Source of the DNA: Allium sativum
Lineage: Eukaryota; Streptophyta; Magnoliopsida; Asparagales; Amaryllidaceae
Direction of reading: 5' to 3'
DNA length: 64,000 nt
Assembly: GCA_030737875.1 (NCBI GenBank)
Contig: CM060926.1
Coordinates: 166,183,079-166,247,078 of the forward strand
Position numbers and translations under genes: made by a program. Below are positions 1 through 11,334 of this stretch, piece by piece (the first letter of the stretch is position 1; every line of letters begins with the position of its first letter). The notes under the pieces were generated by a model. That model was not told where the DNA came from and made no database searches. It saw nothing but the letters and a program-made list of their open reading frames with translations.

Positions 1-1195
1 ATTCTCATATCCATTTGATTTCATGTCACAAATAGATCTAGGCGTTCAAATCTAAAAAGTAACTGACTTACATTGATCGGTTTTAGAAATGGATAATAAG
101 ATAGTGCTGCGGTGATTTGTTATGATTCGCGTGACCTTGCTCGAAGTTGTTGAACTAGCCTCTGCTTCCCAACTTGATTTGAATCTCCAATTTGAAGAAG
201 AATCATAACTGGTTTTAGTGGAGAATAAGATTTATTTTAATGGTGGAGGCTTAGAATAGAGAGAAACAGCATGTAGACGGCTCAAAGAATTTGTGTGGAG
301 AAACCTTAGGTCTAGGCATTCTTTTATAGCTGCAGAGAGTGTTTTAGAGCCGTTAGATCATTATAGAATCTATCAAGGACATCTAGACAAGATAGAGTTA
401 TCCCAGTAACTCAGCAATAGGTCAGGAATGACTCAACATTTGTATTAATAACTTTCTACTTTAATGTTAATGTACCAAATGTACATCTTTTCTTTTTTAC
501 TATTTAGTGTCAATCAACCGAACATAAATACCTACTTAATATATATACTTTCCCTTCACTGTATACATTAACTACCCATATATAAATATTTATTTATACA
601 TGAATAAATCTTTCTTACTTTTAATTTGTCATAAATCCAATTAGAGAAGGCCACGCAAAAAAAAAAAAAAATCCTTGACAAACAAAAATGCGCAACGTAC
701 GTCACATGATGCGTACACATCATATATAAATATTTATATGTGTATATATTATATATATATATTTATTTATTTTTATCTATCTTCCCAATTAACCATTTTC
801 ATACTAAACCACTTTTTGAACTGCATTCACACTAAGCCACTTTTAAGCCATTCCCCTGAAACAAAAATATGGCGCTGGCAGGGATCGAACTCTGTACCTC
901 TTATATGCAAGTCACATGTTCTAACCAAATGAGCTACTAAGTCTTTTGCTTACAAACCTTAGAACAATGCTAAACATTATCCTTTTCTCATTCCTCTTTT
1001 TCATGTTTTGTTGCAACATTTCATTTAAAGATATCTCCTTCATATGGAGTCTGATTTTCGCAAACTCGGACTCTAACTCAAGCAGAATTCCGAGACGAAC
1101 GCAATGGCACAACCCGTTTTACCTAATTATTCGTTTTCAAATTAATTATTCTTTAATTTGTGAAACTTAATGTTACATAATTACGGGGTGTTACA
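1..1195 (-). mobile_element. Element A, partial 3' LTR (Tekay-like Ty3/gypsy)
   Basis: This stretch repeats almost base for base at 6421-7630. Read on the minus strand it opens with TGTAACACCCCG at 1195 and runs off the left edge of the window. The bases just to its right (1196-1208) are purine-rich on the minus strand and follow a GGGACGAAATCC motif, the usual end of a chromovirus interior before its 3' LTR. A minus-strand TATA box (CTATAAAAG) lies at 321-329. Both copies carry the tRNA-like sequence described separately. Reading frames here are not genes. Confidence 0.9.
870..944 (-). repeat. tRNA-Ala-like sequence in the 3' LTR of A (SINE head candidate)
   Basis: On the minus strand there is a Pol III A box (TAGCTCATTTGG), a TTGCAT segment like the anticodon loop of tRNA-Ala(TGC), and a B box (GAGTTCGATCCC) followed by a T-arm-like end. 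The anticodon stem is shortened and does not pair properly, so this is not a working tRNA gene. A matching copy lies at 7305-7377. Confidence 0.6.
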
Positions 1196-1208
1196 TTCTC
1201 CCTCCCTT
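1196..1208 (-). other. Polypurine tract of A
   Basis: The minus strand reads AAGGGAGGGAGAA directly before the 3' LTR start, after a GACGAAATCC motif. This is the usual position of the plus-strand primer in Ty3/gypsy elements. Confidence 0.8.
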
Positions 1209-2002
1209 AAAGGATTTCGTCCCTGAAATCTTCAAGTTAGGAAGAATGTGTCCTATTCATCGATCTACTCAATCTTTCAATCACAGACATTCATTGTCCT
1301 TAAAAAGATTTCTAATGCTTTCATGTTCATATGCATAGTGTGTGTATATGTTCTTATCCAATGCAAAATCAGGCGGTCTACTGATTCAGTTGACCTCCTT
1401 AATGCGAATTATGAGAGTGTCATGCGTCCAATATGTATGCAAGCATCCCTAGCCATGTAAATACTATATGCGTGCATATTCATTCATCCATATGCAACAT
1501 CCATATAATAACACATCAAGTTTTAATCCATATACAAACATATGCACTTGGATCCATATGCAATATGAAAAGATGACTGAGCCGATCTAGTGCCTAAAGT
1601 GTGTAAATGCATCCACGAGAAACCACTAACAAACACTTGCATCCACCAAACATAACATGTCTCAAACACATGTTTCAACCATAGGTTTATACTTACCTAA
1701 GGATCGAAGATATGAACTAGAGGATATACCTAAAGATAGAAACAAGTATGCATAAGATTCCTACAAAAAGATCAAGGATATATCCTTAAGAAAAAGGGTA
1801 TGATACGCGTGTCTTATCTTCAGTCTCCCATGTCGCGTCTTCTTGAGCTTCACTCCATTGTACCTTAACTAATTAACCTTCACGAATGCGAAGCTTCTTG
1901 ATCTCCATTTCCAAAATTTTCGTTGATCGGATAACTGGCTTGGCATTGTTAACTGGATATATGCGGAAGTCTATCTCACATTTTAGGGGACAAACCTCTA
2001 AC

Positions 2003-2436
2003 CTAACCAAAAACATCTGCGTGCTCCTGGACTACTCTAACGGATCGCAAACCGTCGATAGATGTATCAAGTGATTCTTGGTAGCTAGGCCTGAATGGTC
2101 CTTTAGGATCACACGAAATCTTGAGGGTATTTCCGAGGTGAATCAAAAGTCTAACTACCCTCCCTTCACAATTACTAGCTAACCAACCCATGCCTAGCAT
2201 CAACCCATAGCCCATGAAACCCAAAAACATAAGCATTATGCTTAAACCCAATACTTAATTTTAGCTATTCTCAAATCCTTACAAACCAAAGATAAATGGG
2301 TCGAACCACCAATTGGATTTGAGACTAAAATGGGATCTTCTACTATACAAGTACTAAGGTGCAGAGACTCAACTATGGTAGTGGGTATAAACGAATATGA
2401 AGTGCTAAAATAAAAGGGTGCTAACAAGCTAATCAA
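2003..2436 (-). pseudogene. Retropepsin (protease) relic of A
   Basis: Two minus-strand frames together resemble the aspartic protease and protease-RT linker of chromoviruses. The first (2242-2436) carries a VESLHL...VSNPIGGS block. The second (2003-2251) carries a GYGLMLGMGWLA block, matching the family's flap-side GYD-ILGMDWLA motif, then a SYQESLD...VRVVQEHADVF linker. The frames are offset, and the catalytic Asp-Ser-Gly is missing upstream. The usual Asp of GMDWL is Gly. The relic ends where reverse transcriptase should begin. Confidence 0.8.
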
Positions 2437-3023
2437 AAAGAAAAGCTAAACTCTCAACAGAAACTTTACTACACCTCTCTCTGGTACACTGGCTGTAACA
2501 GCATGCACTTGCCCTTGTCGTTTTACCATAAAGATACCTCCTCTTGTCTTAGTGTTTTACTATTCTTTCCTCCTTCGTGGGCCAAGTCCATATCCATGAA
2601 TTTCTCATCCTTGGGTTGTCTCCCTCATTCTCATCTTTACCATCCTTGTGTAATCATGTTGACAAGTCTCTCGAAAGCTGCCTCCATCGCACGGAAAATC
2701 CTACAAAGCTCGAAAGAAAATTAACCGCAGGTGAAATTACTGCGGCTATAGATGGAAGTCGGACACTTCTTTGTCCTCTGACAGGTGTTGTTGTCTCGTC
2801 AAGCCTACAGAACCATGCCGCGATGAGGTTACCTCCTAGAAAGCCAAGAGCCCCAAAGACTCAGGAAAGAAGGAAACAAGGATTCAAACAGAGGATCAAA
2901 AGATAGTGCATATGGCTTTAGGGAACATGCCTTTAAAACAAAACTTTTCTTTTGAAAAATGCTTCTTTTAAAACCGTTTTCAAGGTAATTTTTCAAATCT
3001 TTTATCTAATCCGGTAACCTTCA

Positions 3024-3035
3024 GCTCTGATACCA
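3024..3035 (-). other. Primer-binding site of A (initiator-Met type)
   Basis: The minus strand reads TGGTATCAGAGC two bases after the LTR end. This is the standard complement of the 3' end of plant initiator tRNA-Met. Confidence 0.9.
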
Positions 3036-3163
3036 AGTGAAACACCCCGCCTCCGTTAGGGTCACTCACTAAGGGAATGCCTTAACATTGGTGGAGCGCT
3101 TTGGGTAAAAGATGCAGATCAATTACAAGAAAGACCAATAAAGCAGCAGAAAATGAAACTTTA

Positions 3164-3170
3164 CTTTATT
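3164..3170 (-). terminator. Poly(A) signal near the LTR end of A
   Basis: AATAAAG on the minus strand, about 130 bp before the LTR end. Equivalent AATAAAG words sit near the ends of the LTRs of B, D, E and F, which supports R ending here and U5 being short. Confidence 0.55.
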
Positions 3171-4139
3171 ACAAAACAGCTTGTACAAAGATTGTTTACA
3201 ATACCAAAGTATCTATCTTGTTTAATAAAATAAAGAAGCATAAATGACAATAATATTCCCCAATAGAGCAAAGCAACCATAGCTGAAATGGGACTCAGTC
3301 CAAAGCAACACATGATGATCTTGAAGCAACAAGAATCCAAGCTAAGCAGATGTGTTTCCTCCCTGACTACCTTGGGGGAGGGGGGAACGGAAGAAAAGAA
3401 GACGAAAGAAAACAGAGTCAGACATAAAGCCTGGTAAGTTCAGTTACTTTCAGCATGTGAACAGGTAAAAACAACATGAATTGAATTAACTGGATATAAG
3501 ACATAACCATAATAATAAGGATAACAGGATAACAAAGGATAAGCATAAGATATGATAAGGCAAGATAAACTGGATGCGCTTCTACTCTTTCTCTGCCTCA
3601 CCACTACCCTGTTATTCGGATTTCTATGTCTCTGTACCGCCTAACTAGTGTCCCAACTAGTTATTTGTATACAATGATAATAATTAGAACGTGATCCCAA
3701 TCCCCGTAATTATGGTTGCCTTCATGTGTACATCGATTATGAGGATTCCACCTCAATCATCACAATTGCAATGAATATATTCGATGTACCCTTACTACCC
3801 TATCGATCGGCTCCCTACTCGCATATTCACATGTGTCATGCGGCCCCCACTTGATTGTAGATACCCATGCTGGTCCCACCATGGGGTGTATCAAGTCCCA
3901 TGGTAGCGACCCGACACAACTCTAGAGTGCATAGTGTATACTACAGATGACCAGTGCCTGCTATTTCAGCTCCGGGGTGTGTGCACGCCTGCACTCCGTT
4001 AGAACCTACACCGCTACACCAACCGTCGTCGCTTTGACCGCTTATAATCAACCCAGTAATCGCGCCCCACCCTGCATAGTTTCAGGGTACCATGATACAT
4101 CTATGTGGGTTACTGCTGAAATGGGACCCCGTTACTAGG

Positions 4140-4622
4140 GTTTCCTAATGGTTAAGTTTGTGGGCCTATATTTACTGATATTACCCACCAACCCTGACAT
4201 TTACTTAACCCTTCTCCAGATCCAAGCACGTCTATTTAATGGTTAAGTGAGTAGGCCTATATTTACTGATATTACCCATCAACCCTAACGTGTACTTAAC
4301 CCTTCTATAGATCCAAGCATGTGTATTTAATGGTTAAGTGCGTGGGCCTATATTTACTGATATTACCCACCAACCCGATATGTACTTAACCCTCCTACTC
4401 GTCATGTTATGTTGGTTAAGTGATCATATTAACTTAACCCCACCCGTTTACCGTGTTATATTGGTTAAGTGTCATCAGCCAATTCAAGTTAACTTAACCC
4501 ATCTACTTGTCATGTTACTATGGTTAAGTGTTGCCCTCTTGTATTAACTTAACCCTGCCACAAATCATGTTATGCTGGTTAAGTGTATCCTCTTGTGTTA
4601 CTTAACCCTACCACACGTCATG

Positions 4623-4671
<49 letters not shown>

Positions 4672-4940
4672 TAAAGTGTTACCTTAGTTAACTTGACCCT
4701 ACTATCTGTTTAACTAACATGTTATATCGGTTAAGTGTCCTAAATATACATAACCTCACCCACTTGTTTAATTAACATGTTATAATGGTTAAGCGTTCTA
4801 AATTTACTTAACCTTACCCACTTGTCTAATTAACATGTTAAATTGGTTAAGTGTTCTAAATTTACTTAACCATACCCACTTGTCTAATTAACATGTTAAA
4901 TTGGTTAAGTGTTCTAAAATTAACTTAACCCTACCAAACC
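4140..4940. repeat. GGTTAAGT/ACTTAACC inverted-repeat array, A
   Basis: A run of roughly a dozen units of about 55-92 bp, each with GGTTAAGT and ACTTAACC separated by 15-60 bp, so each can fold on itself. The first three units share the longer spacer with GTGGGCCTATATTTACTGATATTACCC. An (AT)n tract at 4625-4669 interrupts the array. Matching arrays occur in B, D and G at the same LTR position. Confidence 0.9.
4625..4669. repeat. (AT)n microsatellite
   Basis: An uninterrupted AT dinucleotide run within the inverted-repeat array of A. Confidence 0.95.
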
Positions 4941-4974
4941 TTCTCTTAGCTTTAATTCATTTATTAAAGCACCA

Positions 4975-5185
4975 ACCACTCACATTAGACATGTATTGTT
5001 GCGGTCACTAGATGTGCCGGTCGGTTCCAGGCATCTTTACACCGCAACTCAGTCTAACCTCGGGTTCTTATTAGGCTCAATGCCTTAACCTCTCACATTA
5101 GATAGGTATCGTTGTGGTTACTAGATAGCCGGGCGGGTCCGGGCAGTTTTACACCACAACTCAATCTAACCTCAGGTTAGGCCTA
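4975..5185 (-). repeat. Paired covarying hairpins, A
   Basis: Two units of about 85 nt lie in tandem. Unit 1 pairs TTAGAC with GTCTAA and GTTGCGGT with ACCGCAAC. Unit 2 pairs TTAGAT with ATCTAA and GTTGTGGT with ACCACAAC. The units differ by matched changes on both arms. The apex of each is a CCGG-rich inverted repeat. See the matching finding. Confidence 0.85.
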
Positions 5186-6119
5186 TTCATATTTTCTACA
5201 ATGTACACATTTCTCATTTAGGACAAATTCTATATGTAAATTATTTCTAATTTACTTATGCCATAATTACTCTTTTAATGTACATTATCAACATTTATTA
5301 TTATGGCCCACTTTCCCTCTAAATCATGTTTATAATTTTTTGTATGTAAATTATTCCAAATTAATTGTCACTAACTATGATTATGCTAAACATGACAATT
5401 ACATGTAATTTCAAGTTATTTATCAGAATAAGCTATACCCCACCTTCCCAAACTCGGCATAATAGTCATGCCAAAAATCACTATGTAATATATTTGGCGT
5501 TCCAAATCAATAGTTAAGCCTAATCTAGATTTAATGTTCCTATTTACAATTTACACCCAATCTAGATTAAATATCCAAACTTACAATTCATGTTAAAACT
5601 AGATTTAATATTCTAGTTTACAGTTTATGCCCAAAACTTGGTTTACAAGCCAATTACATACTGTACGGCCATTTAACAATTTTACCATTTACGCCCAAGT
5701 CTAATAATCATGTAAATTACTTACGATTATAGCCAATTCAAATTATGCCATCATAACTGTTATGCCAAATTATCTTAATTACGCTACACCCAAATTCCCG
5801 CACCGTAATCGTACGTATAACATGATTTCGCAAGTTTCTGAGTACTCATGAAATGAAACTAACAAAAGGAATAGGGGATAAGCACGAGAATTGAAATAAA
5901 AGAATAGACATGCAAGAATGAACCAAATACAAAAATAATGGTTCCAATAGGTTCGATGTACATAATAGTAAATAGGAATAAACTAGACAAGTTACACCCT
6001 AAATATGAGATCCAACATAATTAAGTGAATAGGCATAGGTGATTTGGCCCTACTTAAGGCCAGTTCTAAGTACAACTTAATAGGATAATGGGAATAGGCA
6101 AAAGCCACTAACTGCAATA

Positions 6120-6345
6120 GTTATAGGCAATTAACCACAATAGTCATGTACGACTAACCACGATAGTTTCCCAATAATAGTCATAGGTAGTAGTCTCATA
6201 GTCATGAATCATAGGAAACAGTCCCAAATTTATGAATCATAGTCATAGGCAACAGTCATATGTTCATAGTCATGGGCATAGTCTTATGTTCATAGTCATA
6301 GGCATAGTCTTATGTTCATAATCATAGGCATAGATATGGTCTCCT
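6120..6345. repeat. CATAGTCATAGG minisatellite of A
   Basis: Degenerate tandem repeats of words such as CATAGTCATAGGCATAGTC just downstream of the TATA box on the minus strand. D carries a related array (CTATGACTATGA words) at 27800-28110 and 34200-34500. Confidence 0.75.
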
Positions 6346-7304
6346 TGGTAATTAATCATAATAGTCCTGAATCAGGTCCAATGGAAAATACAAACACAGA
6401 TTCAAATGAAAGGATCATGCATATTCTCATATCCATTTGATTTCATGTCACAAATAGATCTAGGCATTCAAATCTAAAAAGTAGCTGACTTACATTGATC
6501 GGTTTTAGAAAAGGATAATAAGATAGTGTTGTGGTGATTTGTTGTGATTCGCGTGACATTGCTCGAAGCCGTTGAAATAGATCTGCTTCCCTTCATGAAG
6601 CTTTAACTCGATTTGAATCTCCAATTCGAATAAGAACCATAACTTGTTTTAGTGGAAAATAAGATTTATTTTAATGGTGGAGGCTTAGAATAGAGAGAAA
6701 CAGCATGTAGACGGCTCAATGAATTTGTGTGGAGAAACCTTAGGTCTAGGCATTCTTTTATAGCTGCAGAGAGTGTTTTAGAGCCATTAGATCATCATAG
6801 AATCAATCAAGGACATCTAGACAAGATAGAGTTATCCCAGTGACTCAGCAATAGGTCAAGAATGACTCAGCATTTGTATTAATAACTTTCTACTTTAATG
6901 TTAGTGCCAAATGTACATCTTTTCTTTTTTATTATTTATTGTCAATCAACCGAACATAAATACCTATTTAATATATATATATATTTTCCCTTTACTGTAT
7001 ACATTAACTACCTATATATAAATATTTATTTATACATGAATAAATTTTTCTTACTTTTAATTTGTCATAAATCCAATTAGAGAAGGCCACGTAAAAAAAC
7101 AATACTTGACAACCAAAAATGCGCAACGTACGCCACATGATGCGTACACGTCATATATATATATGTATGTATGTATATATATATAATATATATATATTTA
7201 TTTATTTTTATCTATCTTCCCAATTAACCATTTTCACACTAAACCACTTTTTGAACTGCGTTCACAATAAGCCACTTTTAAGCCATTCCCCTAAAACAAA
7301 AATA

Positions 7305-7377
7305 TGGCGCTGGCAGGGATCGAACTCTGTACCTCTTGTATGCAAGTCACATGTTCTAACCAAATGAGCTACTAAGT
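7305..7377 (-). repeat. tRNA-Ala-like sequence in the 5' LTR of A (SINE head candidate)
   Basis: The A box is at 7360-7371 and the B box at 7317-7329, both on the minus strand, with spacing normal for a tRNA. Downstream on that strand comes about 100 bp ending in an A/T-rich simple tail near 7160-7205, which fits a short tRNA-derived SINE. The region is absent from the LTRs of B, D, F and G. It is present in both LTRs of A, so it was in the LTR before A last transposed. Confidence 0.6.
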
Positions 7378-7828
7378 CTTTTTCTTACAAACCTTAGAAC
7401 AATGCTAAACATTATTCTTTTCTCATTACTCTTTTTCATGTTTTGCTGCAATATTTAATTTAAAGATATCTCCTTCATATGGAGTCCGATTTTCGCAAAC
7501 TCGGACTCTATCTCAAGCAGAATTCTGAGACGAACGCAACGGCACAACCCGTTTTACCTAATTCTTCCTTTTCAAGTTAATTATTATTTAATTTGTGAAA
7601 CTTAATGTTACATAGTTACGGGGTGTTACATCGCGTCTCCTTGATCATCTCCCCATTGGACTTTAACCACTTGACCTCCCGGTTGTGTAACTTCTTGACA
7701 TCCGATCCAAGGATGCATGTAGGAGCTCGTCTAATCATGGCATCTTGCTTCACTTCCACTTCCCTAAGCATGCTCGGCTCCACTACTTCCGTAGTATCAT
7801 ATAAACGGTCCTTCAAGGATTGTCTTCC

Positions 7829-8299
7829 TCAAGCTCTCGTCTCGTGATACGCAAAGTCTATCTCGCGCATCAGGGGTAAACCCCGAACTTCATCAAAGAC
7901 GTCATCAAACTCACGGACCACACGAACAAATTTCAAATCATCGATGAATGCATCAAGAGATTCTAGGTAGCTAAGCATCACTGAACCCCTAGGGTCACAG
8001 GAAATATCAAGGGTCTTTCCATAACGAGTCAATAGGCTAACTACCCTCTTTTCACAGTCTAGGATAGCGCCAAGCCTGGCTAGCCAATCCATTCCTAGAA
8101 TCAAGCTATAACCCATGAAACCAAGAACGAAGGCGTTGCATTCAAGTCCAACGCCCAAGATAGAAACTCTCAAATCCCGACAAACCATTGATAAGTGCGC
8201 CGAACCACCAATAGGATTTAGGACTACAATGGGATCCATAAGCAGACTAGTATTTAGGTGCAGTGTTTCAACTATCGAAGCAGATACAAACGAGTGCAA
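7829..8299 (-). pseudogene. Retropepsin (protease) relic of B
   Basis: A 156-codon open minus-strand frame covers most of a chromovirus protease and the linker to reverse transcriptase. It includes VETLHLNTSLL, the NPIGGSAHLSMVCRDLR block, FVLGFMGYSLILGMDWLA near residues 62-79, and EVRGLPLMREIDF at the start of RT. It is the best preserved protease in the window. The catalytic triad upstream has become a non-DSG sequence (Asp-Phe-Cys), so it should be inactive. Compared with full-length relatives it stops at the first RT motif. The reading frame is real but the gene is a relic. Confidence 0.85.
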
Positions 8300-8465
8300 A
8301 GTGCAAAAGTCGAAAAGATTTCTAGGAAAAAGAAATCAAATCCTCAACCAAAACCTCCTATCTCTTTCCGATATACTGACCACGAGGACATAACCTGCCC
8401 TTCCGAAGATCCTGTACTTTGTCCTTACCCTTGGCCTTGCCTCTTTGGACAATCCTGATAAGATG

Positions 8466-8765
8466 TCATGTCTTTCCGTAATGATAATAACTAGTCTTCT
8501 TCTTCTTTCTAACATCTTTCTTTAAGTGGCCAGGTATTTCACAATTATGGTACGCCCTTTTTCTCTTGGCCCTTGTTATCCTTACTGCCTTTCTTTGGAT
8601 CCAATTTCTTATCCTGTGTCCTATCCATGTCTTCCCTGCACATTCTCCATTCGTAACCTCCCACCAAAATGAAGCTTCATACTTCATTAACCAAGCAACT
8701 GGTTGAACCTTCCTCCCATCGTCTATCTCAAAGGTACCAACAAGTCCTCCACTTTGTTGAGCCAA
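8466..8765 (-). pseudogene. Gag / zinc-knuckle relic of B
   Basis: The minus-strand frame begins with a capsid segment (FEIDDGRKVQPVAWLMKYEASFWWEV) matching the intact block in element F at about 46540-46610. A deletion then joins it to a basic region and a degraded CCHC knuckle (CEIPGHLKKD, with some cysteines lost). Most of the capsid C-terminal half is gone. In intact relatives gag forms the particle and binds genomic RNA; this copy could not. Confidence 0.75.
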
Positions 8766-9027
8766 CTTCTAGCCTCGACAAACGTCTCGGTCCCATGAAG
8801 TAGTTTTGCACACAGAAGTCCTTACACATCTTAGAAAAAGCATCTATACGCAGAGGAAGAGATTCAAAAGGGAAAGAGGAAGGAACTCGAAACAAAAAAT
8901 CAGAAGAAAGATATATGGCTTTTGGGGATTATGTTTTTCAAAATAAATTTCCTTTTTGAAAATACATCCTTTTAAAACCTTTTTGAAAATAGTTTTCAAA
9001 AACTTTTATCTAATCTGGTAACCTTCA

Positions 9028-9039
9028 GCTCTAATACCA
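9028..9039 (-). other. Primer-binding site of B (one mismatch)
   Basis: The minus strand reads TGGTATTAGAGC, one change from the initiator-Met complement, beside the LTR end at 9042. Confidence 0.85.
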
Positions 9040-10154
9040 AGTGTAACACCCCACGTCCGTTAATCTCGCTCACAAAGAGATTGTGTTAAGTTTCGTGGAG
9101 TATTATAAGTAAACAGAACGGTATATTACAAGACAGAGAAACTAGTAGTTGAAAATTTTAATAACTTTATTGCAACGAAAACAGAAATAAGTATGATTAC
9201 ATTTCCAAATAGCAAAACTAAGTACATAATATCAATCTTGTACAAAACCTTTAGAGTACTTAATATTAAAACTGTAATCCCCAACAGAAAATGACATAGA
9301 TAAGCTGAATCAAAGCCAAGCAATTCATCTTTCAACTTCAAGCTGGAATAAGGGATATCCGAACTAAGCTTGAGTATTCCCTCCCTAAAAACCTGGGAGG
9401 AGGGGGGGGGGGGACGGAAGCAAAGAGGCGAAAACAAACTAGGTCAGACATAAGTCTTGTGAGTCCAGTGACTTTAGCAATATAGTCATTAAAGTAACAT
9501 GATAAGAACATAAATGGGAAAGTAATAAATGACTATACATAAATATGCATGACAAGGTAAGTAGGATGAATAAGATAAACGTTGATCGCGCTTCTAATCA
9601 CCAAAGGATAATTACTACACTGTACAATGCTAATTTCACTGCACTGTTACTAGTTCCATACCGAAAGTTGATCCCCATCTTGTAATTGGTTGTCCTCAGG
9701 TGTAACATCTAGTAAGAGGTATTCACCCCATACAATCCTTACTCGCCCATACTAAATACTAGATGTCACCACACTATCCCCTTATCGCTTAATTGATCGG
9801 CTCCCTGACTCGCATGTATTTATTATTTATGTTATTCGGCCTTGCTTGTTTACTTGTGTCATTCAGCCCCGCTTATATGTAGATACCTGTGCTAGTCCCA
9901 CCATAGAGGGTATCAACCACTATGATGACAACCCGACACATTTCAAGATGCACAGTGTATACTACTGATGCCCAGTGCCTGCTTTTTCTACTCCAGAGCA
10001 CGTGCACACCCATACTCTGCCGGAACCTACACTGCCGCACCACCCGCCGCTATTTTCACTGCTTATAATCAGCCCAGTAATCGTCTCCCATCCTGGCTAG
10101 TTCAGGGTACCATGATAAATCTATTGGGTTACTGCTGAAATGGGTCCCTGTTAC

Positions 10155-10710
10155 TAGGGTTTCCTACTAGTTAAGTTTGTGGGCATATATATGCAAATAT
10201 TACCCACCTACATGAGATGTTCTTAACCCTCCCACTGATTCAAACATGTTTATTTAATGGTTAAGTTTGTGGGCCTATATACACTAATATTACCCACTTA
10301 CCCAAGGTTTACTTAACCCTCCTACTTATCAAATCAATATGTATTATTGGTTAAGCTTGCCTTAACCCTATCCTCTTTGTTCATGTAATATTGGTTAAGT
10401 GCTATCCATTCATGTTAACTTAACCCACCCACACATCATGTTGTATTGGTTAAGTGTTTCTTATTAACTTAACCCTGTTCATTCATCATGTTATATTGGT
10501 TAAGTGTTTTAAATTTACTTAACACAACCCACTTGTCTAATTAACATGTTGTATTGGTTAAGTGTTCTCAATTTACGTAACCCCACTCACTTATCTAATT
10601 AACATGTTGTATTGGTTAAGTGTTCTCAATTTACTTAACCCTACCCACTTGTCTAATTAACATGTTCTATTGGTTAAGTGTCGTCTATTCATATGTTACT
10701 TAACCCTTCC
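10155..10710. repeat. GGTTAAGT/ACTTAACC inverted-repeat array, B
   Basis: About nine units, mostly near 60 bp, with GGTTAAGT and ACTTAACC arms around a short variable spacer. The commonest spacer is TGTTCTCAATTT, followed by a CACTTGTCTAATTAACATGTT linker. Confidence 0.9.
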
Positions 10711-10759
10711 GTTCTAAGCATGTCTATTCGTTGGCATTAATTAATTTATTAATGCACCA

Positions 10760-10970
10760 ACTTCTCACATTAGAACTGTTATTTGCGGTTGCTGGATGTG
10801 CCGGGCGGTTTCAGGCAGACTTCTACCGCAAACTCATTCTAACCTCGGGTTTCGGGCTTAATGCGCTAACCTCTCACATTAGATTTGTGTTGTTGCGGTC
10901 ACTGGATGTGCCAAGCGGTTCCGGGCTGTCTTACACCGCTACTCAATCTAACCTCGGGTTGGGCATGTTC
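10760..10970 (-). repeat. Paired covarying hairpins, B
   Basis: Unit 1 pairs TTAGAA with TTCTAA and TTTGCGGT with ACCGCAAA. Unit 2 pairs TTAGAT with ATCTAA and GCGGT with ACCGC. The outer-stem variants differ from those in A but remain complementary. Confidence 0.85.
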
Positions 10971-11334
10971 ATCTTTTAACCAATTTACATATTTACCGTT
11001 TTTGTCCAAGTCTAGATTTATATGTAAATTATTCATAAGTGTGGTCAATTCAAGTTATGCCACATTTACTAGATATACCCAAAATTAATTATATGATTAC
11101 AATCCATTTTATGCCAATTACATAATGTCCAATTTTTAATGTTTCCCAACTGTTTCCCAACGTCAATCGTTCGTATGATTCATATAATACATTAGGCTCG
11201 CAATTAGCCTAATAATAAGAAAAAGGGAAAGAAAGAGATGTATAACATCCAAACTGGCATAAAACAATATAGATCCAATTATGAACATAACTAGCATATA
11301 ACAAAGATCCCATTTATGAACTTGCATAACAAAA

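Larger units (their letters stand above)
1196..3037 (-). mobile_element. Element A internal region, deleted derivative
   Basis: This 1.84 kb interior lies between the two LTRs of A. Read on the minus strand it has, in order: the primer-binding site at 3024-3035, a leader with faint similarity to the leaders of D and G, a protease relic at 2003-2436, about 0.8 kb of non-coding sequence rich in GCATATG-like words, and the polypurine tract at 1196-1208. No gag core, reverse transcriptase, RNase H or integrase is present. D and G have the same plan, so this looks like an inherited form rather than decay of this copy alone. Confidence 0.8.
3038..7630 (-). mobile_element. Element A 5' LTR, 4.6 kb
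   Basis: The LTR begins on the minus strand with TGTAAC at 7630 and ends with TTTCA at 3038, beside the primer site. At 4593 bp it is unusually long. From the minus-strand start it holds: a U3 core with GAGTCCGA/TCGGACTC half-sites near 7490; the tRNA-like insert at 7305-7377; a TATA box at 6755-6763; a CATAGTCATAGG-type minisatellite at about 6120-6345; the paired hairpins at 4975-5185; the GGTTAAGT array at 4140-4940; a conserved block at about 3840-4130; and an AATAAAG signal at 3164-3170. TATA to poly(A) signal is about 3.6 kb. Confidence 0.9.
7631..9041 (-). mobile_element. Element B internal region (partial)
   Basis: The sequence starts abruptly at the outer edge of A's 5' LTR, at a TCGCGTCT motif that aligns with 1836 inside A. 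Reading leftward from 9041 it has a primer-like site, a leader, gag and nucleocapsid relics and a protease relic. Everything beyond is cut off by the A boundary. A may therefore have inserted into B, but the other half of B lies outside the window. Confidence 0.75.

Noticed and set aside
870..944. A functional tRNA-Ala gene
   Set aside because: A and B boxes are good, but the anticodon arm is shortened and the acceptor ends do not pair.
4140..4940. Array that resembles a CRISPR locus (short palindromic repeats with spacers)
   Set aside because: The genome is clearly plant nuclear, spacers are themselves repetitive, no cas genes exist, and the array lies inside an LTR.
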